Below are positions 1 through 11,618 of a stretch of 64,000 nucleotides of DNA, one piece after another. Origin of the DNA: Brachypodium distachyon (lineage: Eukaryota > Streptophyta > Magnoliopsida > Poales > Poaceae); the NCBI RefSeq assembly GCF_000005505.3, contig NC_016131.3, forward strand, positions 64,527,355 to 64,591,354, read 5' to 3'. A program made the translations under genes and the position numbers. Numbering within the stretch: the stretch's first letter is position 1; every line of letters starts with the position of its first letter. The notes under the pieces were generated by a model, which saw only the letters and a program-made list of their open reading frames with translations, did not search any database and was not told the DNA's origin.

Positions 1-971
1 TTTAATGCTTAAATGACCTATTTTCGGGGTTTCGGGCCGGGTCGGTCCGGGCTCGGGCTTCAGTTTTGACCGTCAGCCTTTTATGAAGCCCGGCCCGGGG
101 TTTGCCCACGTACAGCAGCAACGCACGGGTAGTAGACCAGTAATGAGAAAATATGTGTTCATTGTGGAGACGCCATGTAGGACCGCACGTGTGGGACATC
201 TCTGTCAGGATTGCCAAAAATCTTTAAAAGGATGAAAGTGTATCAAAAGTTTCTTAAATGGGATAAACAAAAGATTTTTTGCTAAACAAAGTAAAATTTG
301 TCACAAACTTTCTTAGAAAGGATGTGAAGTGGAATTCAGTAAAAAAAAAAATAGAACAAGAGTTAGATGACAGATACATCGTGCAAGCAACACATAATAT
401 TGATCATAGGCTATGAACAGTGCAGATCGTGCATGCGAATTCCTGATCCTGACGAACCACGGCCATCAAAAGAGCGCCATGAGTTCAGGCAATCGTCACT
501 TTTGTTCAAATGCTAGCAGAATCAAGCCAGAGATACAGACCTTCTCACTTCTCAAGTAAAATACACTATAGGTCATAATTCATTTTTAAATATGTCAAGT
601 TAGTGTCGAAACTTTGAATATCCATGTTTAGGCTCTAATATTAAGTTGTTCGCCACAGTTTATAAGGCTATTCATAGTGGGAGTAACTTAGGTACTAACA
701 TAAGTGCCAACTAGGCAATTTTATAACGTGGCATGGTAATAAATGAAAAAAGACAGTGGCGTTATTATAACATCACACAAATCAAGACAAGATGAGTTTA
801 CAACCTAATAAATGACACAATATATGACAACACATATAATTTATTATCCACTATGGTGCATCAAAGCCATGCTTGTGTTTGAGTTTGGACGAGGGAGCTA
901 TCAAAGCAGAAACCATAACTGGGACGTCGGCTAGCGTGGTTTGTTAGCCAACAGGTGTATAGGTGCGGAGG
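1..971. other. anonymous intergenic sequence
   Basis: I see no convincing coding region. The stretch is AT-rich apart from a GC-rich first 200 bases. It holds one copy of a dispersed repeat at about 355-560, annotated separately. It ends at the TTA target duplication of the Tourist-like MITE. Confidence 0.6.
355..560 (+). repeat. dispersed repeat, copy A (mate at 20005-20200)
   Basis: About 190 bases align in the same orientation with 20005-20200. Shared blocks include GAGCGCCATGAGTTCAGGCA and GCTAGCAGAATCAAGCCAG, with scattered substitutions and small indels. The mate lies in an intron of the Rab3GAP gene. No TIRs or coding potential are visible in the shared block, so it may be part of an unrecognised transposon or an old segmental copy. 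Confidence 0.7.
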
Positions 972-1019
972 TTAGGGTCTCCCCAAGCACTACTACAAAA
1001 CGGTCTATATGTAACGGCA

Positions 1020-1322
1020 CATCAGTAACGGGTACGGCGCGACCGTTACTGATGAAAAACATCAGTGTCGGTCGCGGCCGCGACCGTTACTGATGAACAA
1101 TGCGGGGTCTGGCCGTCCCCGCCCAGCCATACATCAGTGGCGGTCGCGCGAGGCGACCGCCACTGATGAACCATCATACCTCGCGAGAGACATCAGTGGC
1201 GGTCGGTTAAGAGACGACCACCACTGATGAACCACACATCAGTAACGGTCGCCCTAATGCGACCTTTACTGATGTACCCCCTATTATCAGTAACGGTCGC
1301 CCAAGTCACGACCACCACTGAT
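1020..1322. repeat. CACTA left subterminal palindrome array
   Basis: Six palindromic units of roughly 35-40 bases follow one another. Each starts like CATCAGTAACGGTCGC and ends in its inverse, GCGACCGTTACTGATG. Variants replace AA with GG or GT in both arms. In En/Spm, the element-encoded TNPA protein binds repeated subterminal motifs of this kind; a similar role here is inferred from position and repetition. Confidence 0.9.
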
Positions 1323-1876
1323 GAGTGTCGCGTTTTAAGTACGCAGAACAGAGCCGCAGCTGGTCGCGCTGCTTGTCGTAACGGACCAGCTGCGGCCCCT
1401 TCTTCTCCGGCAACGGCGAAGCGTTGCCCGAAGGCGTCATGGCCGCCAGCGAGCCCCCCCCCCCCGGTAGCGCCTCCTCCCTCTCCCTTCATCCTCTCTC
1501 CCCCCCGCGTCGGCGGCCGCCGTCTCCATGGCCGGCGAGCTCCGATCTTCGAGCCCGAAGCTTCCCTCTCCCTTGTGAGCTCTCTCCCTCCCGATCTGTC
1601 TTGCCGGCCTCCAATTTCTCTCCGAATTTCCCCAATTTCAAATTTTTGAGCTCCGGTCGCCGGCCAAAATGCAGCCTCCTCGTCGTCGCCCGGAGCTTCC
1701 CTCTCCCTTGCGAGCTCTTTCTCCCTCCCGATCTTTCTCGCTGGCCACCAATTTCTCTCCGAATGTCTCTAATTTCAAATTTTTAGTTAGTCCCGGTTAA
1801 TTAACATCTTAATCCCCTTGTCAATGATTAGGCTAATTATTTTGCTTTCTTTGTTTTCTTGTGTATTGTGTTGTAG

Positions 1877-4800
1877 ATCGAAGGACCGTTCTTGGATGTA
1901 CGCCAAGGAAAGAATCAATGCTCGATGGAACCGAATGGACGGTCTTTTTTGGAGTCGCGAAAGGTGATATGGAACAAAAAGGACTTGTGATGATGCGTTG
2001 TCCATGTCGCAAATGTGGAAACACATGCATGATGAAGCCTAAAGATGTACAGATGCACGTCCTGGCATCGGGTTTTGTGGAAGGTTATTCTCGCTGGACT
2101 TGTCACGGTGAGGATGCGGTTGATGTCGGTAGTGGTAGCGAAGATGATGATGTCTTGCGGTATGATCTGGCGAATGATTCCAAGGAAGAAACAAGGGTCG
2201 ATGAGGAGGCTAATGTGGAAGGTGAAGGAGCTCCACGTGGCAGGATTGCCGAAATGCTACATGACCCGTACCTACGGGACCGGTTGGAGGACCCCGAAGA
2301 TGAGGCAGAGTCTGCTCAGTTCAAAAAATTGTTGGAGGACACAAACACACCCTTGTATGACGGAGCTGGCGAAAAAAACAACGTGCTCTAAGTGACGCTC
2401 GAACTTTTGAGGCTGAAAGCAGCATCATGCTGGTCAGACAAGAGCTTCACGGACTTGTTGAGTTACCTTGCTTCGGTTTTTCCACAGCCAAACAAGTTGC
2501 CCAAGAGCACATACGAGGTGAAGAAGATTACATGCCCGCTTGGATTAGATTGCGTGAAACATCATTCTTGTCCAAATGACTGCATGGTATACATTGGAGA
2601 GTACGAGAACCATGAGAGCTGCCACATATGCGGTGGATCAAGATACAAGAAGAAAAACGCTAGAGGTGGCGAAGACGATGGAGAAGAAGTGATGAAGGGC
2701 AGGCCGGCAAAAACTGCCTGGTATCTTACGGCAGGTGGCCGAGTTGAGCGTTGGATGCAGAACGTTAAGTATGCGAGGTATCTCGTCTATCACGATCCGG
2801 CGCAGGCTGCATTCGATCCTGACGGTCACTACCGTGTGGAGGAAGCTGGGGTCCTAAGACACCCTGCCGATGGGACTCAGTGGAGAAACTTCGACACAGC
2901 ATTTCCAGATTTCGGGGCAGAGCCCAGAAACCCGAGGCTTGGTCTCAGCACTAACGGGATAAATCCTTTCGAAAACATGAACAACAAGCACAACACATGG
3001 CCAGTGATCTTGTTTGTCTACAACCTTCCTCCATGGTTAATCATGAAGAGAAAGTATATCCACATGTGAATGCTCATACAGGGTCCAAAACTGCCGGGAG
3101 CTGACCTAAATGTGTATCTGCAGCTAGTGAAGGATGAGCTGAAGCAGCTTTGGAACCCTGGTAGAGTGGTTTGGGACGCAAACATGAGGGAGTACTTCAC
3201 GATGAGAGCATCGCTTCTGACCTGCGTGCATGACTACCCCGCGAATGGAAATACTTTATGCCAGTTGACACATGGCTACAAGGCCTGTACAAAGTGCGGG
3301 GAAAACACGACATCGGAGAAGTTGCCCACTTCATCCAAAATTGTTTACATGGACCACCGAAAGTGGTTGGATGCTAAAGACCCTTGGAGGGATGACAAGG
3401 AAAGGTTCAATGGGAAGACGGAGCACGGGATAGCGCTGAAGGAGAAGTCTGGTATGCAAATCTTCGAAATTATGAACGATCTTGAGGTTGTCCCCGGAAA
3501 GATTGCTGCGAAGAAATATAAGAAATCTGAAGGCGTCGTGTGGAAAAGGAGGTCCGTATTCTGGGACCTGGAGTACTGGGCACATTTAGAATGCCGTCAC
3601 AGCACAGATATCATGCACGTGGAGAAAAATGTATACGACAACGTGCTGGGGTTGCTGATGAACATTCCAGAGAGGACGAAAGATGGACCCAATGCACGGA
3701 AGGACCTGCAACTCATGTCTATCAGAAAAGAGTTGTGGGGGAAAGATCAAGTGTCGGCACCCGACAAGAATGGTTTCGTGACGGTGACCACGCGGTGTTG
3801 TTTTGCATGTTACAACATGTACAAAGACGAGTTGCATAGGATGTGCAAGTGCCTGCAGGGCATTAAAGTCCCATCGAACTAGTCGTCGAGCATCAAACAT
3901 CTAGTTGACATGAAGAGTCACAAGTTATCTGGCATGAAGTCTCACGACAACCATGTCATACTCACTCAGTTACTTCCAGTCACAATCAGAGGTATCATGG
4001 AGCCGCACATAAGGGAAACAATCAAGAAGCTTTCTGACTTCTTTGACAGCATCTCGTAGAAGTCAATCACCGTTAGACGATGCCAGATACTGAAGGATGA
4101 TATGATACGGATTCTATGCGAGCTCGAGATGTTCTTCCCTCCATCATTCTTCGATATCATGGTCCATCTAATGATCCACATATGCGATGAGATCTTGTCC
4201 CTGGGGCCCTCATTCCTGCATAACATGTATGGCCCTGAACGATACAACGGGGTTCTGAAGCGCTACGTTCGTAACAGATCGCGTCCGAAAGGTAGCATCG
4301 TCGAAGGCTTTAGGGCAGAAGAGTGCATCGAGTTCTGCACGGATTGGTTGGCCGATTAGAAATCAATAGGTGTTCTCGAATCACGCCACAAGGGCAAGCT
4401 CGATGGCGAATGTGGCCTTGGACATACATACCTTAATGTCTATGGAAGAGGAAGGGAAGCTGACTTTGAAAGAGCACATTTAGTTGTGTTGCAGACTGTC
4501 GATTGTTGCCGGCCTTTTCAGGAAATGCACATGGAACAACTGCGAAAGAGGAGAAGTCTGGATCCACTGGGAGCACAATAAAACATTCGCAGCGTGGCTA
4601 AAGAATTATTGGTACGGCAGGGAGACGACCAATGAATCTAAAGAGACGATTGCATGTTTGTCACGGGAACCTGCTTACCATGTCTCTACTTGGCAATCAT
4701 ATGCGATCAACGGCTATAACTTCTACACTGCATCTCAAGACCGTAAAAGCACGTATCAAAATAGTGGTGTAGTCATGACTTCTAAGACCGCGACCGACGA

Positions 4801-5320
4801 CAACAGTAAAACCAAAGCGTTCTTCGGCGTTATCGAGAAGATCTGGGAATTGGAGTACTCGATCACAAAGATCCTAATGTTCCGTGTAAGATGGACCAAA
4901 TGTGACAAAGAAGAAAGTCACAGGTTCACGACGATGGTGCTACCTCCTGTGATCCCTCGTGAACAAGTTGACGTGAGAAAAATCCCGGCAAGAGAGGAAC
5001 CATGGGTCTTTGCTAAACAATGCAAGCAGGTATTCTACATAGACGACCCGACAAACAAAGGCCGTGTCGCAGTAAGATGAGGGAAAACAAGCATTGTTGG
5101 AGTGGACGGAGTTACTTCACAAGAAGACTACGAAGGTTTCCATGATCCGACGACCGCCGCAGATGACGAAGAAGCGGAACACACGATCTTAACGAGGAAA
5201 AGGAGAGGGAAAAGAAGAAGTGATGGGAGCGAGAGCGAGAAAATACCACAAAAACCCTACCTCAGAAGCATTACTGCGAGGAGTCAAGTTATGACTTACC
5301 GAAGGAAGGAGAAGCACTAG
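1877..5320 (+). pseudogene. decayed TNP2-type CACTA transposase
   Basis: In active CACTA elements this enzyme cuts the transposon ends in the nucleus. An exon appears to begin after an intron acceptor TTGTAG at 1871-1876. The N-terminal transposase-associated domain has the CPCRKCGN zinc-type block at about 2000-2030. The TNP2 core (Transposase_21) spans about 2460-3600, with CPLGLDCVKHHSCPNDC, the INPFENM block and YNLPPWL. DUF4218-like sequence (FFPPSFFDIMVHL) lies at about 3950-4340, and DUF4216-like sequence (GVIEKIWELEY) at about 4830-4960. In-frame stops fall at 2389, 3067, 3880, 4057, 4357 and 5078, and the frame changes between about 4360 and 4550. The usual Asp before GxNPF is Asn at 2953-2955, which may remove a catalytic residue. 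Family assignment is firm and inactivity very likely. Confidence 0.92.
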
Positions 5321-5553
5321 TAGTCACATTGTAATGTACTCGTACTGAATTTGAATGCAAACTTTGTACTAAGTGAAATTATGTGTGATCGATGTACTTT
5401 TGTGTATGCATGTGATGAATTGTTTGAATTTAATTTAGCACAAATACTAGAGAATAGAGAAATGCATGAATTTATTCATCAAACTTTAAATACATGAATT
5501 CCATGATGTACAAATACTAGACAAATGGAGTCCATGTGTTGCACATAGGAGAA

Positions 5554-5644
5554 CATCAGTGGCGGTCGCTTTCTAGCGCGTCCGTTACTGATGATTGAAT
5601 GATCATCAGTAACGGTCCGCTCCCTTACCCGACCGTTACTGATG
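5554..5644. repeat. internal copy of the CACTA palindrome array
   Basis: Two palindromic units of the same type as the subterminal arrays sit between the two element genes. They run from CATCAGTGGCGGTCGC to CCGTTACTGATG, then from CATCAGTAACGGTCCG to CGACCGTTACTGATG. They end about 10 bases before a TATA box. Confidence 0.9.
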
Positions 5645-5654
5645 TGCTTCGGCA

Positions 5655-5662
5655 TATAAAAG
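5655..5662 (+). promoter_or_regulatory. probable TATA box of the second CACTA gene
   Basis: TATAAAAG lies just after the internal palindrome array. It is followed by a C-rich leader with CAAACCCTAG, typical of plant transcription starts. A likely leader intron runs from a GT at about 6009 to an AG shortly before the ATG at 6724. Promoter function is inferred. Confidence 0.5.
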
Positions 5663-6039
5663 AACACCCCCAAACCCTAGTCCGTCATTCTTCTCGCCTC
5701 TTCTCGCGTGCGCGTCGCTTCACAACCGACCAGCAGTGGGCGCTCTGACCCTCGCGTGGGCGCAGCCCTGCCAGAATTTCGCGCCCCCGCCGCCGTCCAC
5801 CCCGCGCTGCCCGAGCCCGCCGCCGACCTCCTCGTCCTCGCCACCGCGCCTGGAGCCCGCCGCCTCGTCGTCCTCGCCACCGTGCCTGGAGCCCACCGCC
5901 ACCCCGCATCCTCGTCCCCAAGCCCAACGCTGTCGTCTCCCTCCTCACCGAGCCCGCCGCCGCCGTCTCCCTCCTCCCCGAGCCCGCCGCCGTCTCCCTC
6001 AACCACAGGTGCGCGCCGCCGTCTTCTCTGCCTCCCTTA

Positions 6040-6182
6040 GGGTCGATTTAGGGTTAGGGTTAGGATTTCTTAGAATTGGATTATAATAAACCAATGTTAT
6101 GCACTGGATTTCTTAGAATTGGATTAAACCAATGTTAGGGTTAGGATTTCTTAGGGTTGATTTAGGGTTAGGGTTAGGATTA
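6040..6182. repeat. short duplicated TTAGGG-containing segment
   Basis: GGATTTCTTAGAATTGGATTA and TTTAGGGTTAGGGTTAGGAT each occur twice within about 140 bases in the probable leader intron. The repeats resemble the plant telomere unit but are only two or three units long, so this is a local duplication rather than a telomeric array. Confidence 0.7.
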
Positions 6183-6723
6183 ATTCATCTCTGCAGAAAT
6201 GGTAATTTGTTTGTGTATGTATGTAAATCATAAATTGAATCTAGGTGTGCTGATTTCCCCATCTCTAGCTTGCTAATTTCCCCATCTCTTAACATGCTGT
6301 TTATTGCTGCAATATGCGGGTCATTGCTGCAATTTGCGTGATGCAGTTCATAAATTTAACTCTACATATGTGGGTCATTGCTATATAAACACTAATTTGT
6401 ATGAACTGTAGCAGGAGCTTATGATTTTAGCTATATACATGCTGGGATACACCAAGTATATGATTTTAGCTATATACATGCTGTTTACTTATGATTTTAG
6501 CTATATACACCAAGTGCTTCATTTATGTGAATTGTGGGACCAACCATCGTGTCGGGTCATTGGAGAAGGGGCCGGCCATCGTGCCGAGGGGGTACATATG
6601 TGGGTGGGTTTTTTATGCAGGTTTCGAGCTCCTACTAGAGAAAATTTGCTGGTTTTTTAGCATAGGTCATGCCGAAATTTTCGGCCGATATATATTTGAT
6701 GGTTTTGATGGCATAGGTACGAA

Positions 6724-9700
6724 ATGGGCAAGAGTAGCCAGAAATCAATTCTTGATCGGGAGGAGGTAGATCGTGTCGATGAAGAGTCTTCATCGGGAGA
6801 GTAAATTGCCAGCTCTGGCTCAGGTAGCTCTAGTTCAGAAGAGCGCGACAACGAGCGACGGGTGGAAGAGAGTAACCCGCAGCCAACTGAAACTACCGCT
6901 AAGAAGCCAAGGAAGAAAACGCCGAGGGGGAGCCACAACTTGAAGGAGTTTTGTTACGTGGTCACCCGGCACTCTAACAGAGGCCGCCCGGAGTCGCCTG
7001 AGAGGGCACAGAAGGCCTTCGCAACGACCTGTGGAGCCGTTGCACGTAAATATTGCAAGATCACCGACGAGTGGAGTGACATCTCCAAAGTCGTTAGAAA
7101 CACGTGCATCCTGGACGTTGCAAGGAGGTTCCAAGTCACTGACAAGTGGCGCGAGCGATTCCTAGCGTCCGTCAACATAGCAGTGCGGTGGTCTTGCTAA
7201 TTGGAAACCACCGCTAGAAAGTGGATGGACAAACCCTACGAGATCATCAAGAAGAAATGGCCGTCGATAACTGATGAGGCCGAATGGGAAAAATTCAAGA
7301 AGGAATCGTCTGACCCTGCCTTCATCGCGAAGAGTGAACGTATGAGGGCGTTGCGCGCCTTTTAGCCCTTGAACCACAGGCTAGGGAGTGCAGGGAAAGA
7401 GGGGAAGAAGAAGATCTGGCGCAAGCAGGACCGAGTTCTCGAGGCGGCAGGCAGGGTGCCTCTAGTGCATAACATGCTGGAGGACCAATGTGCTAGAGAA
7501 TATCCACGTCGGCACATGACACCAGAGGAGTGGGCGGGAATTGAGCCAATGCAACCGCCTGTTAAAATTTTTACGGTAAGAGTTCACGTGCATTAATTTG
7601 TTTTCGGCGTTAATTATGACACTCCTGGTCCACATAGACTCACGTCTTGTCTTATATGATAACAGGAAAATGCCGACAAATGGGAGGAGAGCAAGAGGTC
7701 AGAAACATCCGACAACTCTGTGCAGAGCAAGAGGTGGGAGTGGCTGTGACCGCCGACTTGCAAAAGGCGGAGCACACGGGCCGTGTTCTAGGGGAAGGCG
7801 AAGGGGCCGGCTGGGATGATTATTTCCCGCCTGCTTCGAAGTGAAGCAGGGTCCAGAAAAAGCTCCCCGCTTCTGCTGAAATAATATAACAAGCTAAGGC
7901 GGAGGCGCGAGAGCAGGGATCTATGGTGTGTCAAGAGGTGTCAAGAGAATATGCAGTGCAAGCCGTCCATCATTTGGTGTCGTCATTGACCAAAGACCAC
8001 CCCGCCCTTGACGCCATACTCGGGGAGGAGTGGAAGGTTTGAGGAATCTCCTTCCTCCTCTTCCTCCTCTTCCCCCGTGAAAGAGCACCCCGCTAAAGAG
8101 CGCCGCCTCCGACACACGTATGGACGATGAAGACACCTACACCCCAGGTTACAACCTGGCTCCTAGCATGGACAACCCCCCCGCTAGCCAATCGGACCCA
8201 AGCGAGAGCATCCGGGATAACGATCCGGGTCCGAGCGACAACATCCTTGTAAGCATACTTTTCAAACTCTTTTTCAGTCCTTACCTTCATGAATAAAGAT
8301 CTTACACACATATGCCTTCTTCTTGTTACGCGCAGGCACCGGTCAAGCGTCGTATCCACGTACACAAGCCTGGAAAGTCTGTAGGCGCCATTGGCCGACT
8401 GATGCCCAGACAATCACCGCCACTGGTGCACGGCATTCTAATGAACGATACACAAGTGAGTGTGATGGTGGACTCCGTCGTCAAGGAGCATCGTGATTAT
8501 GCTATCCCGCTACCTCCGGAGGAAGGCGTGGATATCCTAGGCGGTTGTCCAAACTACCGCATTATGTGGCCTAGGAGCTTGGTATCTCTCTACAACCAGC
8601 GCCGACCCTCTATGAATCCATCTCCGTCCGCCCACAAAGGTACTTCTCAACCGTCGCTCGGCCTTTCCCCTAGGATATTTCCTCCTGTCGATGCCGGCGG
8701 AGATGAAGAGCGGGCAATGTCGATGCATCCACAGCTCAAAGATAGCTAGACCACAGGGTCGGCACAGGCTGGAAGCGTCCCTCCTACCTTCTCTCTCTTG
8801 GGTGCCGCTGAGTCCATGGGTGGCCGCAAGATCGATGACAAGTACAAGACAGAGGAGCAAAAGGCATGGGACAATAAGAGGAGGAATAAAAAGAAGGGGC
8901 GCGGCGGCAAGACCATCAAGGAGTCCTCCAATGTCAATCAAGATGAGATGCACTATGTGCCTGACATAACTGGAGTCTGAGAAGACAATAGGCCTGACAT
9001 TCTCACGAAAAACCCCCGTCAAGGAAAGAGATTGGAAGACGGATCCTATTTCGTGGCTAGGGAGTTTGACCGGGTTCTTATTTACTATCCTAGAAGACCG
9101 ATGGTCACCGAAGATTCCCTGCGTGCCGTGTCCAGATAGATGCAAGAGCTTCATCAGTTCTACATGCAAGCATCAGTTGGTTCTCAACAGCATGCCCAAC
9201 AAATCAATATTCGAATCCCACGAGACTATGGCTTCTTTGACCAAGAAACTGGGAACATTCAGGAACGTCCTATCACCTTTGGTGTGGAGTTCAACGAACT
9301 GTTCCACCTCTTCAACCGCCAAAAGCTTGATATCAACCTCTTAAGGTTGTGGTCTGCCTACCAAATAAGGGACATGCGGCGAATGGAGGTAAAAAAAGTA
9401 GCAATTCTAGACCCCGCGGTGTTCAACTACGGTAACAACGGTCTTGAGCCAGAAAAGGATCACTCAAGAACCCTGGCATCTAAATACTTGGTGGCATGTT
9501 TGGAGAAATACGCGGACCACGACTTTATCCTCTTCTTTCTTAATTTGGAGTAAGTTGAATTTTATAAATAGAACCGTTTGTTTTTTCTAATTCAGTCTTT
9601 CTTATACACCCTTAGATACTAATTAAAGTTTGTTTCTTTTGAAAACAGAGACCATTGGGTGACACTACTCATTTGTTTGCCTTGGTCCGCGGTGTACTAC

Positions 9701-10127
9701 TTCGATTCACTACTTCCGAAGAAGGGTGTTCGAGGTCGGTACTAGAAACTCATCAAATCACTCATTAACACTGCCTGGAAAGTGGCGACCAAGAGAAAAC
9801 TAGCTGGAAAGGCTATAAAGACGAGCCTCACCACAACCACATGTTTCCTTGCCAGCAATAGCCGGCTGGCAGTGTGTGCTGTGGCTACTACTGCTGTCAC
9901 ATCCTTATGGAGAATGCCAGCATGTTCAAGCTTGAGTGGAAGGGGTCAGTCACGGCTGTGGAAGAGTACTGGCGGCCCCGAATGACAATGGCACACCGAC
10001 CCAAATGGGTCGTGTATAACATTCAAAGGGAGTTCGCCCATCTCATCAACAATCAGGTCATCAAGCCTAGTGGGGACTTCTACAAACGCGTGGAACAAGT
10101 GGTGACTAGGGTTCACCCACAACAATA
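6724..10127 (+). pseudogene. decayed second CACTA gene with Ulp1-like protease domain
   Basis: The ATG at 6724 follows a probable leader intron. The N-terminal half is hydrophilic and resembles Ptta/En/Spm-type plant transposon proteins (positions 6900-7600). Likely introns are 7576-7665, 8249-8335 and 9550-9648; the last joins in phase to give LEDHWVTLL. The C-terminal part resembles Ulp1/C48 cysteine peptidases: DHW as the His block at about 9650, YYFDS as the Asp block, and a VCCGYY segment at about 9870-9890 holding the candidate catalytic Cys. Stops lie at 6802, 7198, 7363, 9749 and about 9858, and the frame shifts near 9815. Grass CACTA elements often pair TNP2 with such a gene. The role of the protease domain is uncertain. 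Confidence 0.8.
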
Positions 10128-10382
10128 GCTTCAAACTTGAAATGAGATACATTTGTATTCTTTATATGCTTCTATGAAATTTTGACACTTTGTAATCAAT
10201 GTCGTGAAGTGAGATACATTTGTATTCTTTATATGCTTTAAATGATGCGGCTTTATATACATTTGTATGCTTTAAATGATGTGGCTGTGTATTTTCTGTG
10301 CTGTGATGTGATGTGCTGTGCTGTATATATTTTTCTGTGTATTTCCTGTGTATTTTCTGTGGTTTTAATTATTTTTTTAATT

Positions 10383-10655
10383 ACCGAAAATGTATCAGTG
10401 TCGGTCGCTCGCCCGACACTGATGTGGCAAAGCGACCGTTACTGATGTACATATCATCAGTGACGGGCGCAGAAACGTGACAGTCACTGATGATGGTATT
10501 CATCAGTAACGATCGGGTTGGGCCGCCCGCCACTGATGATAGGTACATCAGTAACGGTTGGAGCGACCGTTACTGATGATACCCATCATCAGTAACACGA
10601 AGTTAGTAACGGCGGATCCGACCGTTACTGATGTTGTTTTTCGACCGTTACTGAT
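10383..10655. repeat. CACTA right subterminal palindrome array
   Basis: About six palindromic or near-palindromic units built from CATCAGTAACGGTCGC and its inverse, matching the left array. Some units are degenerate, for example the one near 10500-10540. The array ends 19 bases before the right terminus. Confidence 0.88.
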
Positions 10656-11618
10656 AAGCCTTTTTGTAGTACTGAAGGACCCCCCCCCCCCCCCAAACTC
10701 TCCCCATTTGTCCAATATGCAACCTAATGAGACCCTTATTTGTCCAAAGGTGGTCCACCTCTCCCTTTTTCCCAAAATTGGGGAGAGAATAAGGAGTCCC
10801 CATTTGTATAAAATTTGTTCAAAATTTGTCCACTTGTCCACTTGGCACACATGTCAAACTTATGAGAAGGACACCCATTGGACAAGTTGATATTTTCTCT
10901 ACCCCCATTTGTCCATTTGGAAACACCCCCAAAATGACAAATCGGGAGGACAAATGAGGGCTCACCCTCGGAGATGCCCTTAAAGACGAGACTTTGTTGT
11001 GGCGCAGCATTTCGTCGAGTAGGCAGCACGCGGCGAGGGGCATGACGGAACTCGTAAAGAAAAAAAGGCGAGGGAGAGGTGGGTAGCACTATATACAAGC
11101 TCGGGCGTTCAGCGAGGTGCTGCATATGAACCAATGCACCACCTCGTTGTGTGGCCAGATGAGGCAACTCCAGCGGGGCAACCCATTTGGGCCGGACGCG
11201 TCAGTTTGGGCCGAAACGGATGAAACAACGGTCTAGCGGGGCGACACATTTCTTTGCCAGTCCGCTTTTTGGTAGGCGCGACCATTCCGGCCCGAAATCT
11301 GGGCCGGGTTTGCATCTCCATGAATGGTGAAACGGACCGTGTCCGCCTAGGGCAGAACGAGTCAACCCTTTTCGCATTCCCGGGGCCAGCTGCCAGCGAC
11401 CCAACAAACCACCCCCCTCGGTCCTTTTTAATGGGACCTAGGCGACCCCATTCCCCATCCACCACACACCTTCCCATCGGCAACATGGATCCTCCGTCCG
11501 CGTTCTCGACGAACGTGCACACCCATCCTAGCTGGGGAGCTTTGCCAACCGGTCGTGGATCCGGGAGGCGTCGCACTAGGCTGCCCCGAGGCACGGCGGC
11601 GCTCTGCAGGTGCCCAAG

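Larger units (their letters stand above)
988..10674 (+). mobile_element. CACTA (En/Spm) DNA transposon
   Basis: The left end is CACTACTACAAAA. The right end, inverted, is CAGTACTACAAAA, one mismatch in 13. A 3-base AAG duplication flanks it (985-987 and 10675-10677), as expected for CACTA insertions. Subterminal arrays of short palindromes lie at about 1020-1322 and 10393-10655, with a third small array at 5554-5644. It holds a TNP2-type transposase (1877-5320) and a second gene with a Ulp1-like domain (6724-10127), both plus strand and both broken by stops and frameshifts. The copy therefore looks non-autonomous. Confidence 0.95.
975..10979. mobile_element. Tourist-like MITE split by the CACTA element
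   Basis: The left piece is 975-987 and the right piece 10678-10979, about 315 bases once the CACTA and its 3-base duplication are removed. The left end reads GGGTCTCCCC and the right end, inverted, GGGCATCTCC. Inside, both ends continue to a shared CATTTGTCC block. TTA flanks both sides (972-974 and 10980-10982), the target duplication typical of PIF/Harbinger Tourist elements. There is no coding capacity. A 13-14 C run at about 10679-10692 may be length-variable. Confidence 0.65.

Noticed and set aside
6045..6170. TTTAGGG repeats as an interstitial telomere
   Set aside because: Only two or three units, duplicated together with unrelated sequence.
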